In this document: positions 11,847-24,828 of the stretch, piece by piece
How the letters are laid out: each line of letters begins with the position of its first letter
How positions within the stretch are numbered: the stretch's first letter is position 1
Assembly (NCBI GenBank): GCA_029747015.1
Contig: JAKOGI010000008.1
Location: forward strand, 1,321,501-1,385,500
From: Carnegiea gigantea
Lineage: Eukaryota; Streptophyta; Magnoliopsida; Caryophyllales; Cactaceae
DNA length: 64,000 nucleotides
Direction: 5' to 3'
Notes under the pieces: generated by a model
The model's database searches: none
Seen by the model: only the letters and a program-made list of their open reading frames with translations
What the model was told of the DNA's origin: nothing
Translations under genes and position numbers: made by a program

Positions 11847-14523
11847 TCATTCAGCACAAATAGTGTCAAGTAACATCTTACATTCCTCATTTAGCTCTAC
11901 ATTTTCCATCTTCAAACGGCGACGCATGGAAGGACTAGTTCTTCCAGCAGCTGCATATGTTCTTATCAATGGCTCAAACACCTCTGGCCCCAACTTCTCC
12001 TCGGCTTTCTTCACTATCTCTAGAAATCCTTCTGCCCCGTCAACATCCTTCTCCTTTTCAAAGTGTCCCATCAAAGCTTTGACAACATCGGGAGATGGGA
12101 CCCACTTAGTTCCATTTCCTCTGCCAGTAGAAATTGCATTCTCAACACAATCGACAGCTGACTTGATTTCCCCTTTATTCAGGTGGTGGTCTAGGAAGAT
12201 CTCCCAAGTTCTAGCATTAGGTTTGGCCCCATTCATTTGGGCACGCTTTTTGAGCTCTATCGCCTTCTCAAACAAGCCATCTTTGATGTAAGTTCCCATA
12301 AGGACATTTGCTATACGAATATCGTTACTAGTACAGCCAGATTCCCATTCTTTGAAGCATTTCTCTGCGCCTGGTAGATCTTTCAAGTTGACCAACACTT
12401 GAACCATATTCAAGTAGGCTACATTTGGGGTTTTAGTAAATGCGAGCCTTAAAGAGCGCCACACCCGGTAAACCTCAAGCAAATTCCCCGTTCTTCCATA
12501 CAAGGTAATGAGGAACAGATAAGGCATAAGCTTCCGTGAGGTATTGCGCTTCTCAAGCTCTTTGAGAGCATTCTCAGCCTTATCATGCATGGCAGCATCA
12601 ACATAGATTGATGCTAAATTGCTGTATGTTGTCCAATCCTCGGCTACTCGCCCATCTCGTCTCATCTCATCCAAGACCCTCTCAGCTCCATGAATATCAT
12701 TAACAGCTGCCAAGGCCCTCATCCACACATTGTATGTATAAGTTTGCATCATGATATCGGAAGCCTTCATTTCTTGTACCAGTGCTGGAACTTTTTCTGG
12801 CTGACCAATCTTTGTGTAGAGAGTCATCAGGCTATTGTATGACATGGCTGTAATAGGAAGGCTAAGTTCCTTCATTTTCTCCATGAGTGCTTCAGCTTTC
12901 TCTGACATCAATTCCTTGCAGTAACAATTGAGAAGGGCACCATAACACTCTATGTTTTTGGATGATTCGGGAAGATCAATGAAGTAATTCTCTGCTGCTG
13001 TGATACCATGAGTCTTGGCAATAAGATCAAGATGGATAGCTTGGTCACTAACAGTCATGTTCATGCCCCTCCCAGTCATAGTGTCTGAAAGCTGCATATC
13101 AACTTAAGGCGTCAATTTGAGAAATGTAATCATAAACAGAAGTATGGTGAGTATCCCCGGAAAAAATGCAGAGGGACACATTCTACATCCATTATCTTAA
13201 TCAAAAGGAGGCATGAGGTGTGAGCCAAGCATCTTCAGTAGCAAGGGCAGAATACTAACTTAGCCACGAGTAGGTCAATTGGTGAAGAGAACCAACCTCT
13301 TCAATCCATCTGATACCAACACCTACCTCCAAATTAAAAGACAACATATGTTCGCAAGTCAACATTAGGATAGTGCTCCTTTATCCAATAAAGCTTCCTG
13401 CTCATGTCAGTTAAATAACTGATCCAGCGAAAGCTTACTATGTCGTAAACCTAAAAGTACTGTCATACACTGCTGTTCATTTCATGAACAAACATACTGC
13501 AGAAATGCTTTTAAGGAAGCCCTTACTATTTACTACTCAATACTCACTCCAGATATTCACTCATTGAGAACTTATTGCAGATGGGCATCCAAACAAACCC
13601 TTTATCTACAGCCCTATACTTTTAGCTGTTATGCTCCTTATATTGGTTTTTCTATCAACTTTGCCCATTGAGAACTCATGGCTCAAGCACACACCAGGTT
13701 TATCCAAGGAAACTCATATCAGGTTATCCTCTAGCAGTTTCCCTATCACATATAGGACAACGCCCTCAGATCATCAGGTCTTAATGCAAAGTTTCTAGCT
13801 ACAGTTCCACCCCATCAGCCTGTGAAAGATAGAGGCTAATTCAAGAAAGAAGTATCCCAGAGAAAAATCATAAAGGTGCAATCATACAAGTATGCAGTAA
13901 CCCACAAATTCAAGCCAAAGCAGTCCAAATCATAATGGCCTGTCCCTAAGCTCAAAGTTGTAGCCCATGGTTCCTCTAGATCCCCTCAACCATTCTACTC
14001 ATAACTCCTCCACAGCTAGAATCGGGCAAGTCAATACCAAATGCCCAATACTTGTTACCCATGATCACGCACCGAGTTCCGATTTCACGGAAGACACTAG
14101 AAACTCAGCGCAGACTAATCGTAAATCACAATACCCAATTGTACCAAATACATTCCTTCTTAAGCTCCTAAAGTCATCAACTTTTGATCATCAAGCTCCT
14201 CCTACGCTCTAATGTAATACAACCCAACCCTTTAAAAAAAAAAAAAAAAAAAAGGCGAAACGATCATCAATCAGAGAGAAGTTCCAAAAGCATACCTTGA
14301 GAGCAGCAAAGTAATGCTTGCGATCTCTGAGCTTCTTAATGGTATCACCAACTTCCCATTTGTAAACCCTTTTTCGACTCTTGAGGAACAGATTCAACTG
14401 ATGACGAACGGCGATCTCATTTCCGCCCTCCTTGAAGAGCCTACTGTAGAGAGCTTCTTCAAGGTATTTCTTCGACCTATTCGCTATGTTCTTCGTCCTC
14501 CCTTTTAATGTAATTGTCGCCAT
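11847..14523 (-). CDS. Pentatricopeptide repeat (PPR) protein, P class, probably mitochondrial
   Basis: Two exons: 14523-14296 (76 residues) and 13091-11847 (414 residues), a 490-residue product. The junction AAG|gtatgc ... tatgcag|CTTTCAG is in phase 0. About nine PPR-like helical-hairpin units follow one another, e.g. YGALLNCYCKELMSEKAEALMEKM, each near 35 residues with the pattern YN.LM..Y...G...K...L..EM. The Met at 14523 gives a basic N terminus (TLKGRTKNIANRSKKY) that could serve as an organellar presequence; an in-frame ATG lies upstream at 14577. Lack of C-terminal E/DYW motifs makes it a P-class protein, the kind that binds organellar RNA for stability, splicing or translation. The layout resembles the Arabidopsis At4g02820/At1g02150 group, named from memory. 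The frame is intact, so it is likely functional; the RNA target is unknown. Confidence 0.9.
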
Positions 14524-16852
14524 TGCTCCCAATTTCTTTCTCTCTCGTGGAATCTGAACTCCCGAAAAATCTTTCAATTTTGTAGGGTTTTTAGGGTTTT
14601 TCGTTTTTGCGGGATGTGGGAACTGAGCTCTCGCAGGCGGTTGCGAGTGAGTGGCTCATTGTGATGATGGGCCTGGGCCATTCACTACAACTCATCAAGT
14701 TTGAGCTCATTCTTGCTAGTAATGGGCTTCGAAATATGGGCCTTGCATTTTTCATTATGCCCCATTTCAAGTAGTTCAACTTTTAAATAGCGTTTCGAAT
14801 TTGAATCATGTAAATGGGAAAAGCTGCAAAATCTTATAGATTCAATGTGACTTAATTCTAGTTCTAGTTAGTGAATGGAGTATCGCTCATTTCAGCAATC
14901 TAAATTAGTAGTAAGTGCATAAAATAATGTGATTTATTAGTAAGTGATAAGCAGTGATGTAGCAATAACTAGCTAGCCATAAACAGCTGTAAATAGTTGT
15001 GTAAAAGAGAAATAGGTGCTTATACCCACCCTCAATGTCCATATAGAATTTGACTTGGCCCCAAAGGGGGGAGAGGGGAAGGGGAAGGGGGATGTAAAGT
15101 AACAACATCATCATACATTTAGAGTTTTGAACATTTCAGTTCACTATATTAGAAAAGATTCAACAAATCAATCAGTCCAAAAGAAAGGGGGATAAGATTG
15201 TCAGACTCTTAAGGCCCACCCCACACCCCACACCCCTCTTTCTCCTAGTTAGTTGGCAAAGAAAAATCCCTGCTTAAATCCGAACATGGGTGGAGAGAGT
15301 GTGGCAAAAGCAGCCATGCCAATTGCTACAAGTAGATTGGTAAGTAGGACACCAGATCATCATTTCAATCAACCAGGTATTAAAATGTCACAATAAGCCC
15401 GTTTATGTGTTTGTTTATTTTTGTGTTTAGATATTTATTTTATCAAAATCAAATTATTATTGGCCTAAATAGGTAAAACTCTACCATTATAATCTTTTTT
15501 ATTCATTGGACTTGAACTTAAAACTTTACTTCAAGAAAAATAAGTATTATATTACTTAAATCAGCATATATTGATGATAAAATCATTTATTTAAATGCTC
15601 TAAAAACAGCTTTCACCTTGCTCCACAAAACATGACAAAAAAAGAGGACCAGGGAAACACATTTAGGACGACTGGTCTTATAATTCTATTAGACAGCTTA
15701 AGCCGTAATCACGTGTTTTCAGTCAGCGCTGAGCGGCTAATGGTGATTAAAATGGTTAATCCTTGTCTAGAACGTTCCGCCAAAACGTGTGTGGCGTGTT
15801 GAGACTTGAGGCTTCGTGGAGACAAGTGATTTTGACAAGTGGCACGTATTTTATTTTGTTCTGCCGTACGAAAACTATTCCTCGCATCACACATTCACAG
15901 CCTTCTCTTTTGTGTCTCCATTTTTATCGTTCCTACTCTTTTTCTTTCTTTTATTTTTCCTTTCTTCTGGTAGGTTCCGGAGTCTCAACCTACTTTTGTT
16001 GCATGCATCCTTTGAAGTTTGAATTGTAAGCCTTCTGCTTTATTATTTCTTTTCTTAAAGGAAAAAGGTAAGCTACAATAACTACTTAGAGTATTCTCAC
16101 TCTATCACGTCAATAAAAATTTCACAATTTTAAAACTTACATTCCATCACTCCTTCAACCCATGAAACTCCAATTTTGATGATTTAATAAAAATATTTGT
16201 TATGGACCCACTTTTTAATACACAACTTATTTTTTTAATCATTTAAAAACTATATATTTACTCAAAAAAAGAAAAAAGAAAAAATATATTAAAAAAATCA
16301 TAAAAGTGGCCCGCGCGGAGAAACGGACATACGTTCTCCCCCCGTGTCACACACGTTTTGTGTTGGATAGGGAGAAAGGAAGTAACACGCAGCAGACACG
16401 CAGACTCTACACCTACCTCGTGTGTCTAACCCTGCTATTGCTCTTAATTGGTCCAAGATTTTAGTAGTGAACAATTTAAATTTGAATTCTTATTTTGCAC
16501 ACATTGAAAACATAGTTCTCAATCCATTTTTGTGCTGGAAGAAAGAAGAACAGAAATCCTGTATTTATTTGAATTGATCCATTGAAAATGCTGCTGCTCT
16601 GATATCAATTACGATCTAATGCTTAAATTCATGACCTCGATGGGGTAACGGTGTTGAAATCATTAGGGCTACAAGTTCCAGAGAGCAAAATTTTTTCCAT
16701 TACTGCTATTTTAAAATGCGCTAGTAAATAACCCACTTAAAAAATTCAAAACAAAGGGAAAACACTTAAATGTAACTATAATTTATTTAAGAGTAGTCAA
16801 TTAAAATTATTACTTCCACTTCACATAAAAAAATCATTTATAATAATCTTTA

Positions 16853-16941
<89 letters not shown>

Positions 16942-17092
16942 TCAATAATCTTCCTACTTAAGATATGAGCGTTGTAACGCTGCTTAAAAAAGTCAGGGTT
17001 AGGAAAAATATTTGCATGAAAGAAAATTCAGTTTGAATAAATTTCAATTGCAGGTTATCTTGATTTGTCGTGTACAAAATCCTTGGGGTTGT
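14524..17092. other. Intergenic DNA upstream of the PPR gene
   Basis: The first few hundred bases are the PPR promoter and leader. Further right the DNA is AT-rich without coding frames. Near 15700-15850 several ACGT cores (cacgtg, gcacgt) and CT-rich sequence give a promoter-like look, but no gene starts there in either direction. A long AT dinucleotide run is listed separately. Confidence 0.45.
16855..16939. repeat. (AT)n microsatellite, about 85 bp
   Basis: Uninterrupted AT dinucleotides. Such runs form cruciforms and vary in length between individuals; no other meaning is visible. Confidence 0.95.
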
Positions 17093-17336
17093 TTGGCGGA
17101 TAGTTTTTAAAGAGTTTTTTTTGCCAACAAGAATTTTTCTAACCAATATTATCTAGCTGTTTGACAAACTAATTCAAATATCTAACTCCAATAGTTTTTT
17201 ATCTCACAATTTTATCAAAAATAACTAATTTTACCAAACAGTTTTTTAACAAACAGCTAATTCAAATATTTAACTCAAACAGTTAATACGAATAGCTAAC
17301 AACTAATAGCAATAGGTAACAGCTAATACAAATAGT
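17093..17336. mobile_element. MITE-like remnant with degenerate 'aacagctaat' units
   Basis: The left side reads gttgtttggcggatagt. The right side ends in repeated units like aacagctaat, aatagctaac and aatagttacc. The structure (short degenerate subterminal repeats, no coding) matches the other MITE families here. The inverted ends are weak and no target duplication is convincing. Confidence 0.35.
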
Positions 17337-17396
17337 TACCAACATAAGTTATGAATGTACATACCACTGGTTCTCTAATCTTCCAGCGCACACTAA

Positions 17397-17637
17397 GGGC
17401 ATGTTCTTTTCATAAGTAAATTGGGGAGAGTAAAAGGGTGAAGTAGGTTAAGGTAGGTTGAAGTAGGTTGAGGTAAAGTTGAAGTATGTTGAAGTAGGTT
17501 GAAGTGGATTGATTTTTTTACGTGATAAATTGAACTTAGTTAAAATAGTGGAAGTGGATTGAAGTGGATTGAAGTAGGTTGAAATTGGTTGAAATAGGTT
17601 GAAGTAAATTGAAGTTGGTTATAAAAAGAACAGGGTC
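17397..17637. mobile_element. MITE family B, copy with TAA target duplication
   Basis: A 241 bp element flanked by TAA at 17394-17396 and 17638-17640. Terminal inverted repeats are clear: left gggcatgttcttttcataa, complement of right gaccctgttctttttataa. Between them are imperfect gttgaagtag / attgaagtgg units and a shared core ('gtgataaattgaac.tagttaaaatagtggaag' region) also present in the copy at 49449. TIR and TSD fit a PIF/Harbinger (Tourist-like) MITE. Confidence 0.75.
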
Positions 17638-17714
17638 TAAATATCACACTATTTTATTTTTCATGGGTCAAAAAATAGTACACTATTTGGGGGAAAAAAA
17701 AAAAGAAGATTGGG

Positions 17715-18464
17715 GCCCTGCTCTATTTCGCATTTTTTAGGATTTAGTTAAGACTTACATCTCGTTGCAGCTTCTTACAGCTCATTCCATCCTTAACATA
17801 ATCCTTGCATCTTCTTACATCTCCTTGCATCTCCTTACATCTTCATACATCTTCTTACATCTCATAGATTTTTTATAACATTCATTTATTTTAGTTACAG
17901 AAATATGTATATTTTTTTAATGATACTACCAATATACAAAATTTATAAATATCTTATGAATACAACATTTACATAAACATAAAAACATAATATAACGATG
18001 TAAATTATATTTGAGTTTCGACATGAAATATATATTATTATAGATGAAAATACATTTATTTATATTTAAAATTATTTACTTAAAATAGGAATTTATTTGA
18101 AGAATTGTATTCAATTTTGTCAAAAACGTTTGCTTTTTTTTTTTGTTATACTCTGCTTATTCGATCAAACTAATATTCATATAAAAAATCTTGGACGAAA
18201 TTTTATTCACTAAATTTATGGAGATTAATATTGTTGTATAATTAACTTAATTAATTGTTTATTTTTAACAAGTATATTATTTTAATATTATTATTTTTCA
18301 TTTAAAACGTTCATTGTAAAATAAATTATACTATATAATATTTCAACAATTCAACAGCTCCTTACATCCATCCTTACAGTTTCTTGTGATTTTTTATATC
18401 TTTTTACATCTCTTTAGATCTCTTTGTATTTATTTATTTATTTAGAATGCGAAATAAAACAGGC
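17715..18464. mobile_element. MITE-like element family C, 750 bp
   Basis: Inverted ends of about 19 bp: left gccctgctctatttcgcatt, complement of right gcctgttttatttcgcatt. Inside each end is an array of degenerate units like cttcttacatctccttgcat (17760-17870) and the related 18350-18425 block; the middle is plain AT-rich DNA. It is non-coding. The target duplication is unclear (TTGGG-like sequence on both sides), so the superfamily is not assigned. Confidence 0.6.
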
Positions 18465-19202
18465 TTTGGGTGAGGAAACTTAAGCGAAATCTTGGGACAT
18501 ATTGTTAATTGATACACTGTTGCGAGGCACATGAAACAATGGGCCTACAGTATGGACACTGTAATAAAAAAATTATCACGTGCAATAATGGGCGCAGCCA
18601 TGATGCGTCCGCCGTCCTCGTCAGATACTAGTCAACGATGGCCCAAGACATGATAAGGCGAGTGCATGCGATTGCAAAGTAGCTGAACTAACCTCCTTGA
18701 GCTTGTAACTTGCAAGTTATTATTACCTTTGGTTTGATCAAAGAAGTTTATTTATTTTGGACGCGTGTGTCCACACATTACGCGTATAAAACTATCAATG
18801 CACCAAAAGAGGGGGAGGGGCTGCGTTCAGCGATACAAACTTTTAATTTTGAAAACGTATGTTTAATGTTTGTATAGTATGTGCTTCAAGAATTTCCGAA
18901 ATAAAAGATATAATTTTGTTTTAATCGTATACATCTTATAATATTAATATTGTCAGACAGTTATGATATCACGTACTTGAAAGCTTTTAAGGGCTATTTT
19001 GTAAGATAAAATAAAATAAAACTTAAACTCTCGTATGTCAACTCTTTTATGTTTGGTGAGTATTTTAAGGAGATTGAGCTTAATATTTAGGGGTATCAAA
19101 TTCCTCCAAACCTTAAGAAATTTGAATCCTTCTATTTTTAAGGGGTTCAAGTTCCCAATTTCCTGGAATCAATATCATCATCCTCATCCTCATCATCATC
19201 GT

Positions 19203-19236
<34 letters not shown>

Positions 19237-20853
19237 TATTATTATTATTATCAATTATTATTATGATAATTATTATTTTTATTATTAATTATTAATATTA
19301 ATATTAGCAATAATTATTATTACTATTAACAAATATTATTTTATAACTAATTTTAATTAATAATTATAATTATAATTATAATTATAATTATTAGTTATTA
19401 ATTATTATTAATATCAATAATAATTACTATTTTTAATAATAAAAATTACAATTATTATTACTTATTATTTTTAATATTAACAATTGCTATGATTAGTTAT
19501 TATTAATTAATTCATTAATAATAATAATTAATAATCAGTAACCAATAATTAGTTATTATTAATACCAATTATTATTAAAAATTATATTTAATAATAATAG
19601 TAATAATAATTGTTATTATTAATTATTACCAATAATAATAATGTTTATTATTATTAATTATTTTTATTATTATTATTACTACTACTATTGTTATCATTAT
19701 TCTTCTTTTTAAAATAAAATAGATTTGATTCTATTACATAATATATAGCCAAACGACAAGGCTTGAAACTTGATTCTATTTGTTTTCTCTTCAAATACAT
19801 GTGTTCAAGATTCAAATTTCACCCTTCATCCTTTAGGGATCATTCTTTGATTCAGTTATATTCAATTTTCTCTCACCAAACCGGGCATTAATAAGCTGTG
19901 AATTGATCTAGTTTGTAATGTAACAATACATTGTCATGAGATAACGTTTTTCAATACCAATTATTGAGTTTAACTAATTATGGGGATAAACAACTTTCTT
20001 GCTTTATTCTTGACAGTATACATTGTATTTTTTTCAAAAATAAATGACACCTTTATGAATCCAGAGGTTAAATAAAAAAAATACTATAAAAACAATAAAT
20101 GATAACTTTATGGATCGAGAGGTTAAGGAAAAAACACACAAAGTGGTGAAAAACTCTATCCCGATTTAAAAAATTTTCAGGCATGCTTGGTTATCTTAGT
20201 TGCTAAATTCTCCATGAGGTCATGAATCAAGTTCAATGTTTGAAGTTTAACCTCTCCCCACTAACTACTAATTTATTGGATCAATTCCAAACAAAAATTA
20301 GATAGCCAAAAAAAAAATTCATTTCTTGCAAGGCAAAAACAATTTAAAAAATCTTTTTAATATCCTAACTAGTTGGGTGGCACCGTGGCACAACTCCTCT
20401 AAATCTAATCATTGAAAGATTCAAAGATCTAATTGGCCTCCAAAAAATATATGATATATGGGCATACAACTTACAAAAATTTATGAGTGTTGCACAGTAC
20501 ACCGGTTAGCGACTGCTAACCAACCGTTCATGATTCATGTCCTCAATCAGCATAACGCTTCGCATCCCCAATTTATTAAGCATTCAAGCTAAATTATGAC
20601 CATAAAATCTACTACTAAAATATTTCAAACTTTTCTTCGTCTAAAAGCGTGTAGTCAACCCCAGAACAACTGATCCGAGTCAAATGAGTGTATTTGCAGA
20701 TATCATATATATCATCATATCATATATATCACATATATATATATTAAATTTGGATTGAACTCATGTATGAGTAATACGTGGGATGCTACATAGAATGTCA
20801 TCTAGACTTGCCACTTTGAATAAGAATGTCATGTATGATAGCAACACAAGAGT
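18465..20853. other. AT-rich intergenic DNA
   Basis: No coding frame is supported. It contains the long ATT-rich low-complexity tract listed next and otherwise anonymous sequence. Confidence 0.45.
19185..19725. repeat. ATT/TAA-rich low-complexity tract, about 540 bp
   Basis: Degenerate trinucleotide DNA (TCA, then AAT/ATT/TTA units, both strands mixed) runs almost without interruption for over 500 bp. Stretches of pure TAA and TTA alternate, so the tract can fold back on itself. It looks like an aged, expanded microsatellite. Confidence 0.85.
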
Positions 20854-21047
20854 CTTCTATTATGTAATTAAGATAGATGTAGGTTATCAATGTAATTTTA
20901 ATTCAATTTAATGTTAACTTTTCTCATATATTATGATTAATTAGTAATTAAATGTTGTCTTACAAAACTTAAATATAGAACAAAGAAATGATTTAGATGT
21001 TATCTAAGGAAAAAAAAAAATAAAGTATGTTAGATATTATTTTTAAA

Positions 21048-21189
21048 GTAAGCATATATTGGACATCTAAATCTAAATATATTTGTTTTTATATATTTAT
21101 TTTTGAGTGAAAAGTTTTTGAGGTAAGCATATGTTGGACATCTAAATATAAATATATTTGTTTTTATATATTTATTTTTGAGTGAAGAG
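21048..21189. repeat. 75 bp direct tandem duplication
   Basis: Two adjacent copies, starting at 21048 and 21123, of a unit beginning gtaagcatat.ttggacatct. They differ at only a few positions, so the duplication is fairly recent. Confidence 0.85.
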
Positions 21190-22275
21190 TTGATACTTGA
21201 ATGCTAATTGGGTTGCTTATTTTGCATACTGTAAAGCTGGATTACTTAAGCATGTAATATAATTGAATTTAGATAATATGAAATACAGTAGAAACTTAAT
21301 GTGATTGTGGATTTCACTTACGACTACTTTAAGTTAGTATAATATTTAGTTTCTTTTCACATTTGTAACGTACGTTCATGATATTAAAAAAAGTTTCAGT
21401 GATTTATTCAATTTATATTTCACTTGAGATTATATTTTGTGCTCAAAAATAACACAGTATAATTAGTTTTTTAGCAAATTTAAATTTAAATTTAATCGAT
21501 AAATTAATAAATAAGAGTAGTTTATCTATATTCCCATAATAGACCATAATTGACTTCGTAAATTAGTAGTACTCCCCCTCCCAAAAAAAAAAAACGTTAA
21601 AAGTTTTCCTAAATTTAAATTGTGCTAAAATGTCTTCATCTACTACTAATCTCCCCCTCTTCTTTTTTTAATTTTTTCCATTTTTCTTTGTTGATTTTTT
21701 TAATAAATAATTATACACCAAAGAGATAAGATTAAGGTTAAAGACTTATCTATCTTTTTGTTACTACTGTCAATAATTTTTCATACTTTGTTGATCATGA
21801 GAATAATTAATCAAATTTATTTTTATTGAAATCATGGGTCACATAGTCGGAATGACCATGATCACTATTAAATAATATTAAAGGTGTCGTTAAATTATTG
21901 AAATAATCTACGACGGATATATGAAGTAAGTGCATACATAATAAATATAATTAATCCAATACGAATCCCTTGGGGAAAAAAAAACGTACTGTTTGTTATG
22001 ATTATTAGTTTTAAACGGCATGCATGACATTATGAATTTGACATTGGTCCCACATGTGCTAACTGATCTTTTGCTAATTTATTCTTATTGGTAAATTACC
22101 CTATTGTTTCATTAGAATGCCCATCTTTAATATTACATAACATTTGCTAGATACCTCATTAGTTCATTTTAATGCTCACCTTTAATTATTATATTATATA
22201 TTATTTTTGAAATTAATTACTTCATTATCCCTACAACTACTCATGTTACTTAGAGTTTATCTTAATTTACATTTT

Positions 22276-23255
22276 CTATAAATAGAGACTTAATTCTTTA
22301 GTATCTCATCTAAGTTTGTATCATCATTTGATCAAAAAAAAAAAATTGTGTCCCCGTATAATTTTTAGTTGTGGAATCATACAAAAATGAGTCATAACAA
22401 GTGCTGGTTGGCTAAAGCGGAAGAATTGTATTCTTTTCTCGATCAATGTTAGAATGAAGGTTACAATTTCTATAATTATTTTGCATTTATCTGAGACAAA
22501 GTAACTATTCGTATTAAAAAGAAAGCAATTTCATATTCATATTTGCTGTTCAATGACTATAAATAAAAGTCAATGACAGTCATTGAAATATGTAGGAGTT
22601 TACATTCCAAAATTGATATTAAGTTATGGATAACTGAATTGTAATATCATAGGTGACTTCACCAGAGGGTTTGAAGTTTATCATTGAATATGACAATGAA
22701 CACTATGAAGGATACACAAGAAATATTATTTACAAAAAAGTATCCAATAACTTACCAATGGTATGTATACACTCAAAATAACTTCACAACTACAAATTAT
22801 TCAAAAAACAAATTGACACTATACATCTTTTAGTGTTAGTAAACTCCTACAAAATGTTAGTTGTAATTATGCAAAGACCATGACATATTATGATTCTTAG
22901 AATTAAATATAATCAGATATTAAAATAATAATTAATAAATTCCTCCAATATTATGCAGACAACTCCAGGCAGATGAAATACACTAGAAGTCTGCAATTGA
23001 AATATTTCTCTGTAGATAAGTACAAATTAATACAAAAATAATATCGTATATTTTTTCAGTAAATGTATAAACATGTAAAAAATCATTATATGCACACATC
23101 GTTGATGACAAGTAGTTAAAAACAAATGAAAAATCAAAACCGAACTTAGTATAATATATATTACTTTTGCAGGATACTTAATTTGATAACGGAAGTTGGC
23201 GACTAATAGATAGCGAATACGACAAATCTGATGTGTTATTGAACATTTCATATTA
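22276..23255 (+). pseudogene. Decayed multi-exon gene-like relic, family not recognised
   Basis: A TATA-like ctataaatag (22276) is followed 110 bp later by an ATG (22387) opening MSHNKCWLAKAEELYSFLDQ and then a stop. In the same frame beyond the stop protein-like sequence continues (NEGYNFYNYFAFI). A possible internal exon at 22653-22760 (36 codons) is open and bounded by consensus AG and GT; it reads VTSPEGLKFIIEYDNEHYEG and onward. Further exon-like pieces near 22959 and 23173-23255 (FDNGSWRLIDSEYDKS, stop) are out of phase or carry stops. I do not recognise the family. It sits inside a candidate Helitron and could be a captured host gene. Inference, low confidence. Confidence 0.3.
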
Positions 23256-23697
23256 GAGCTACTTTCATACATTACATTTCAAATTATTATATGATACATT
23301 TTTAAAAATAAAGTCCAAGTTTAAGAAAGACAACATTAAATTACTAAAAATACTATGGTTTTCATTTGCTCATTTGATTCCACCATCAATATGGGTATTT
23401 CACAAAATCATTTTAAACTTAAAAACAAATCACGCAGTGTCAAACCACATAATATCTTAAAAAAATAATTAAAAACTTCTTGACTAACAGAATTAAAAAA
23501 AATAGGCTGCATATCAAAAATTCAAGTACGTATAATTAAGGTGACTTCATATGAAATAAAGTCATAAAAAAGGTGTTACCATTAAGTCTATAGAACTCAA
23601 TATGGTTATAGCACCAATAACAATATATACAATAAAATACTGAAACTTATCAACCGATAAGTAATAACCATTGTGCAATACATGGGTAAAAAACTAG

Positions 23698-24828
23698 TAA
23701 TTTATAAAGTGGTATTGAATCTCTAAACATGATTATCATATATAGTCATTATTCTATTTTTCAAAAATTCACCTCTGATTTTTATGATCATTCTTTCTAG
23801 AAAAATAAATCTTTTATTGTCTAACTCGCCTTAAATCGATGAATCATACATTTTTTTTTTGGAACTTAGATATTTCACTTAATTAGAATTGAGCAGCTGT
23901 TGATCAAATAAAGGGTAGACCACTCTTATCATAAATTTTCTCAATTTATAAAATTGAAATATTAAATCTTATTTAAAAAAATAAGTATTAGAATACTTGA
24001 ATTATAAATTTGAATGTGCAGTATCAATAATTGTTTCTAGGTAGATAAAGTTTGCACAATGCTATTGGGAGGGACCGTTTTGGCAGGAGCCTAGGAGGTA
24101 GAGAAACTTCCAGCTTGCCTCCAGCTTCTTCTCGTTGATAACCCATAACTATTTATTTATTATTTATTTATCGATAAATAAAATCCAAATCATACCCTAT
24201 CCTTTAATTTCTGGGCAAGAAAAATCAAAAGAAAAACAGGCACAAATAATAAAATTCAAAATGGCATGGCCTACCAGTTACAATGCTATCATTCGTTGAT
24301 ACTGGGACCCACTTAGGATCGTGTATTTATGAAAACGAGTAGGAATCTGACACGCGGATCAAGTTCATACCTCCATGTTTTTATTATGTGTGGGAAGCTG
24401 ACTTACCAATAAAAATTTAAAAAAATTATGTGTGGGAAGCTGTCAATAAAAAGAGAAAATCACATATTGAAATGGGCAGTTGATTGGCTGCAACGCTGTG
24501 TAACTTGTGAGGCAGCCAGGGAGGGAATGAGAAAATTGTGGTCTCTGCTCAACCCTCATTTCATACAACAATAACTACCCCCCCCCCCCCAAAAAAAAAC
24601 CTACATCATCCTCTTCAACAAGAAGAAGAGGGGGATTGTGTTGGGGTTTTGATTTTCGATTTCAATTTAGTTCTTCCCCCTTTTCTTGACCAAAAGATTT
24701 GATCTTGAAAAGGGGGTGTGATTAAATTTGCAGTTTTGAGGGGGACTTTGCTTTCGTTCTCTGAATTGGACAGGGAGAAAGAAAGGTTCTTTCTTTGGAT
24801 TCGAGTTTTCCAAATTAGGGCAAAGAAA
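23698..24828. other. Intergenic DNA and promoter/leader of the hydrolase gene
   Basis: AT-rich up to about 24450, then less so. A C13A9 tract at 24578-24599 and a CT/GA-rich leader precede the ATG at 24829. The coding frame is open back to about 24718 but has no upstream ATG, supporting the chosen start. Confidence 0.45.

Larger units (their letters stand above)
20854..23697 (+). mobile_element. Candidate non-autonomous Helitron
   Basis: The right end is characteristic: an imperfect hairpin (ccattgtgcaatacatgg, 23668-23685) followed by gtaaaaaactag and a T, matching the plant Helitron 3' end (hairpin, A-run, CTAG|T). The left end is proposed at tcttctattatgtaattaag, which resembles plant Helitron 5' TC termini; the preceding base is G, not the expected A. 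No Rep/helicase is encoded. A decayed multi-exon gene-like relic lies inside. The right end is reasonably supported; the left end is inference. Confidence 0.42.

Noticed and set aside
14524..14577. Upstream ATG at 14577 as the PPR start
   Set aside because: In frame, but the extra residues (KDFSGVQIPRERKKLGA) look like translated leader; the ATG at 14523 is the simpler choice, though the longer form cannot be excluded.
15700..15900. Promoter with ACGT elements for an unseen gene
   Set aside because: No coding exon follows within several kilobases on either strand; the motifs alone are too common.
16855..16939. Replication origin or attachment site at the (AT)n run
   Set aside because: A plain microsatellite with no flanking motif supporting such a role.
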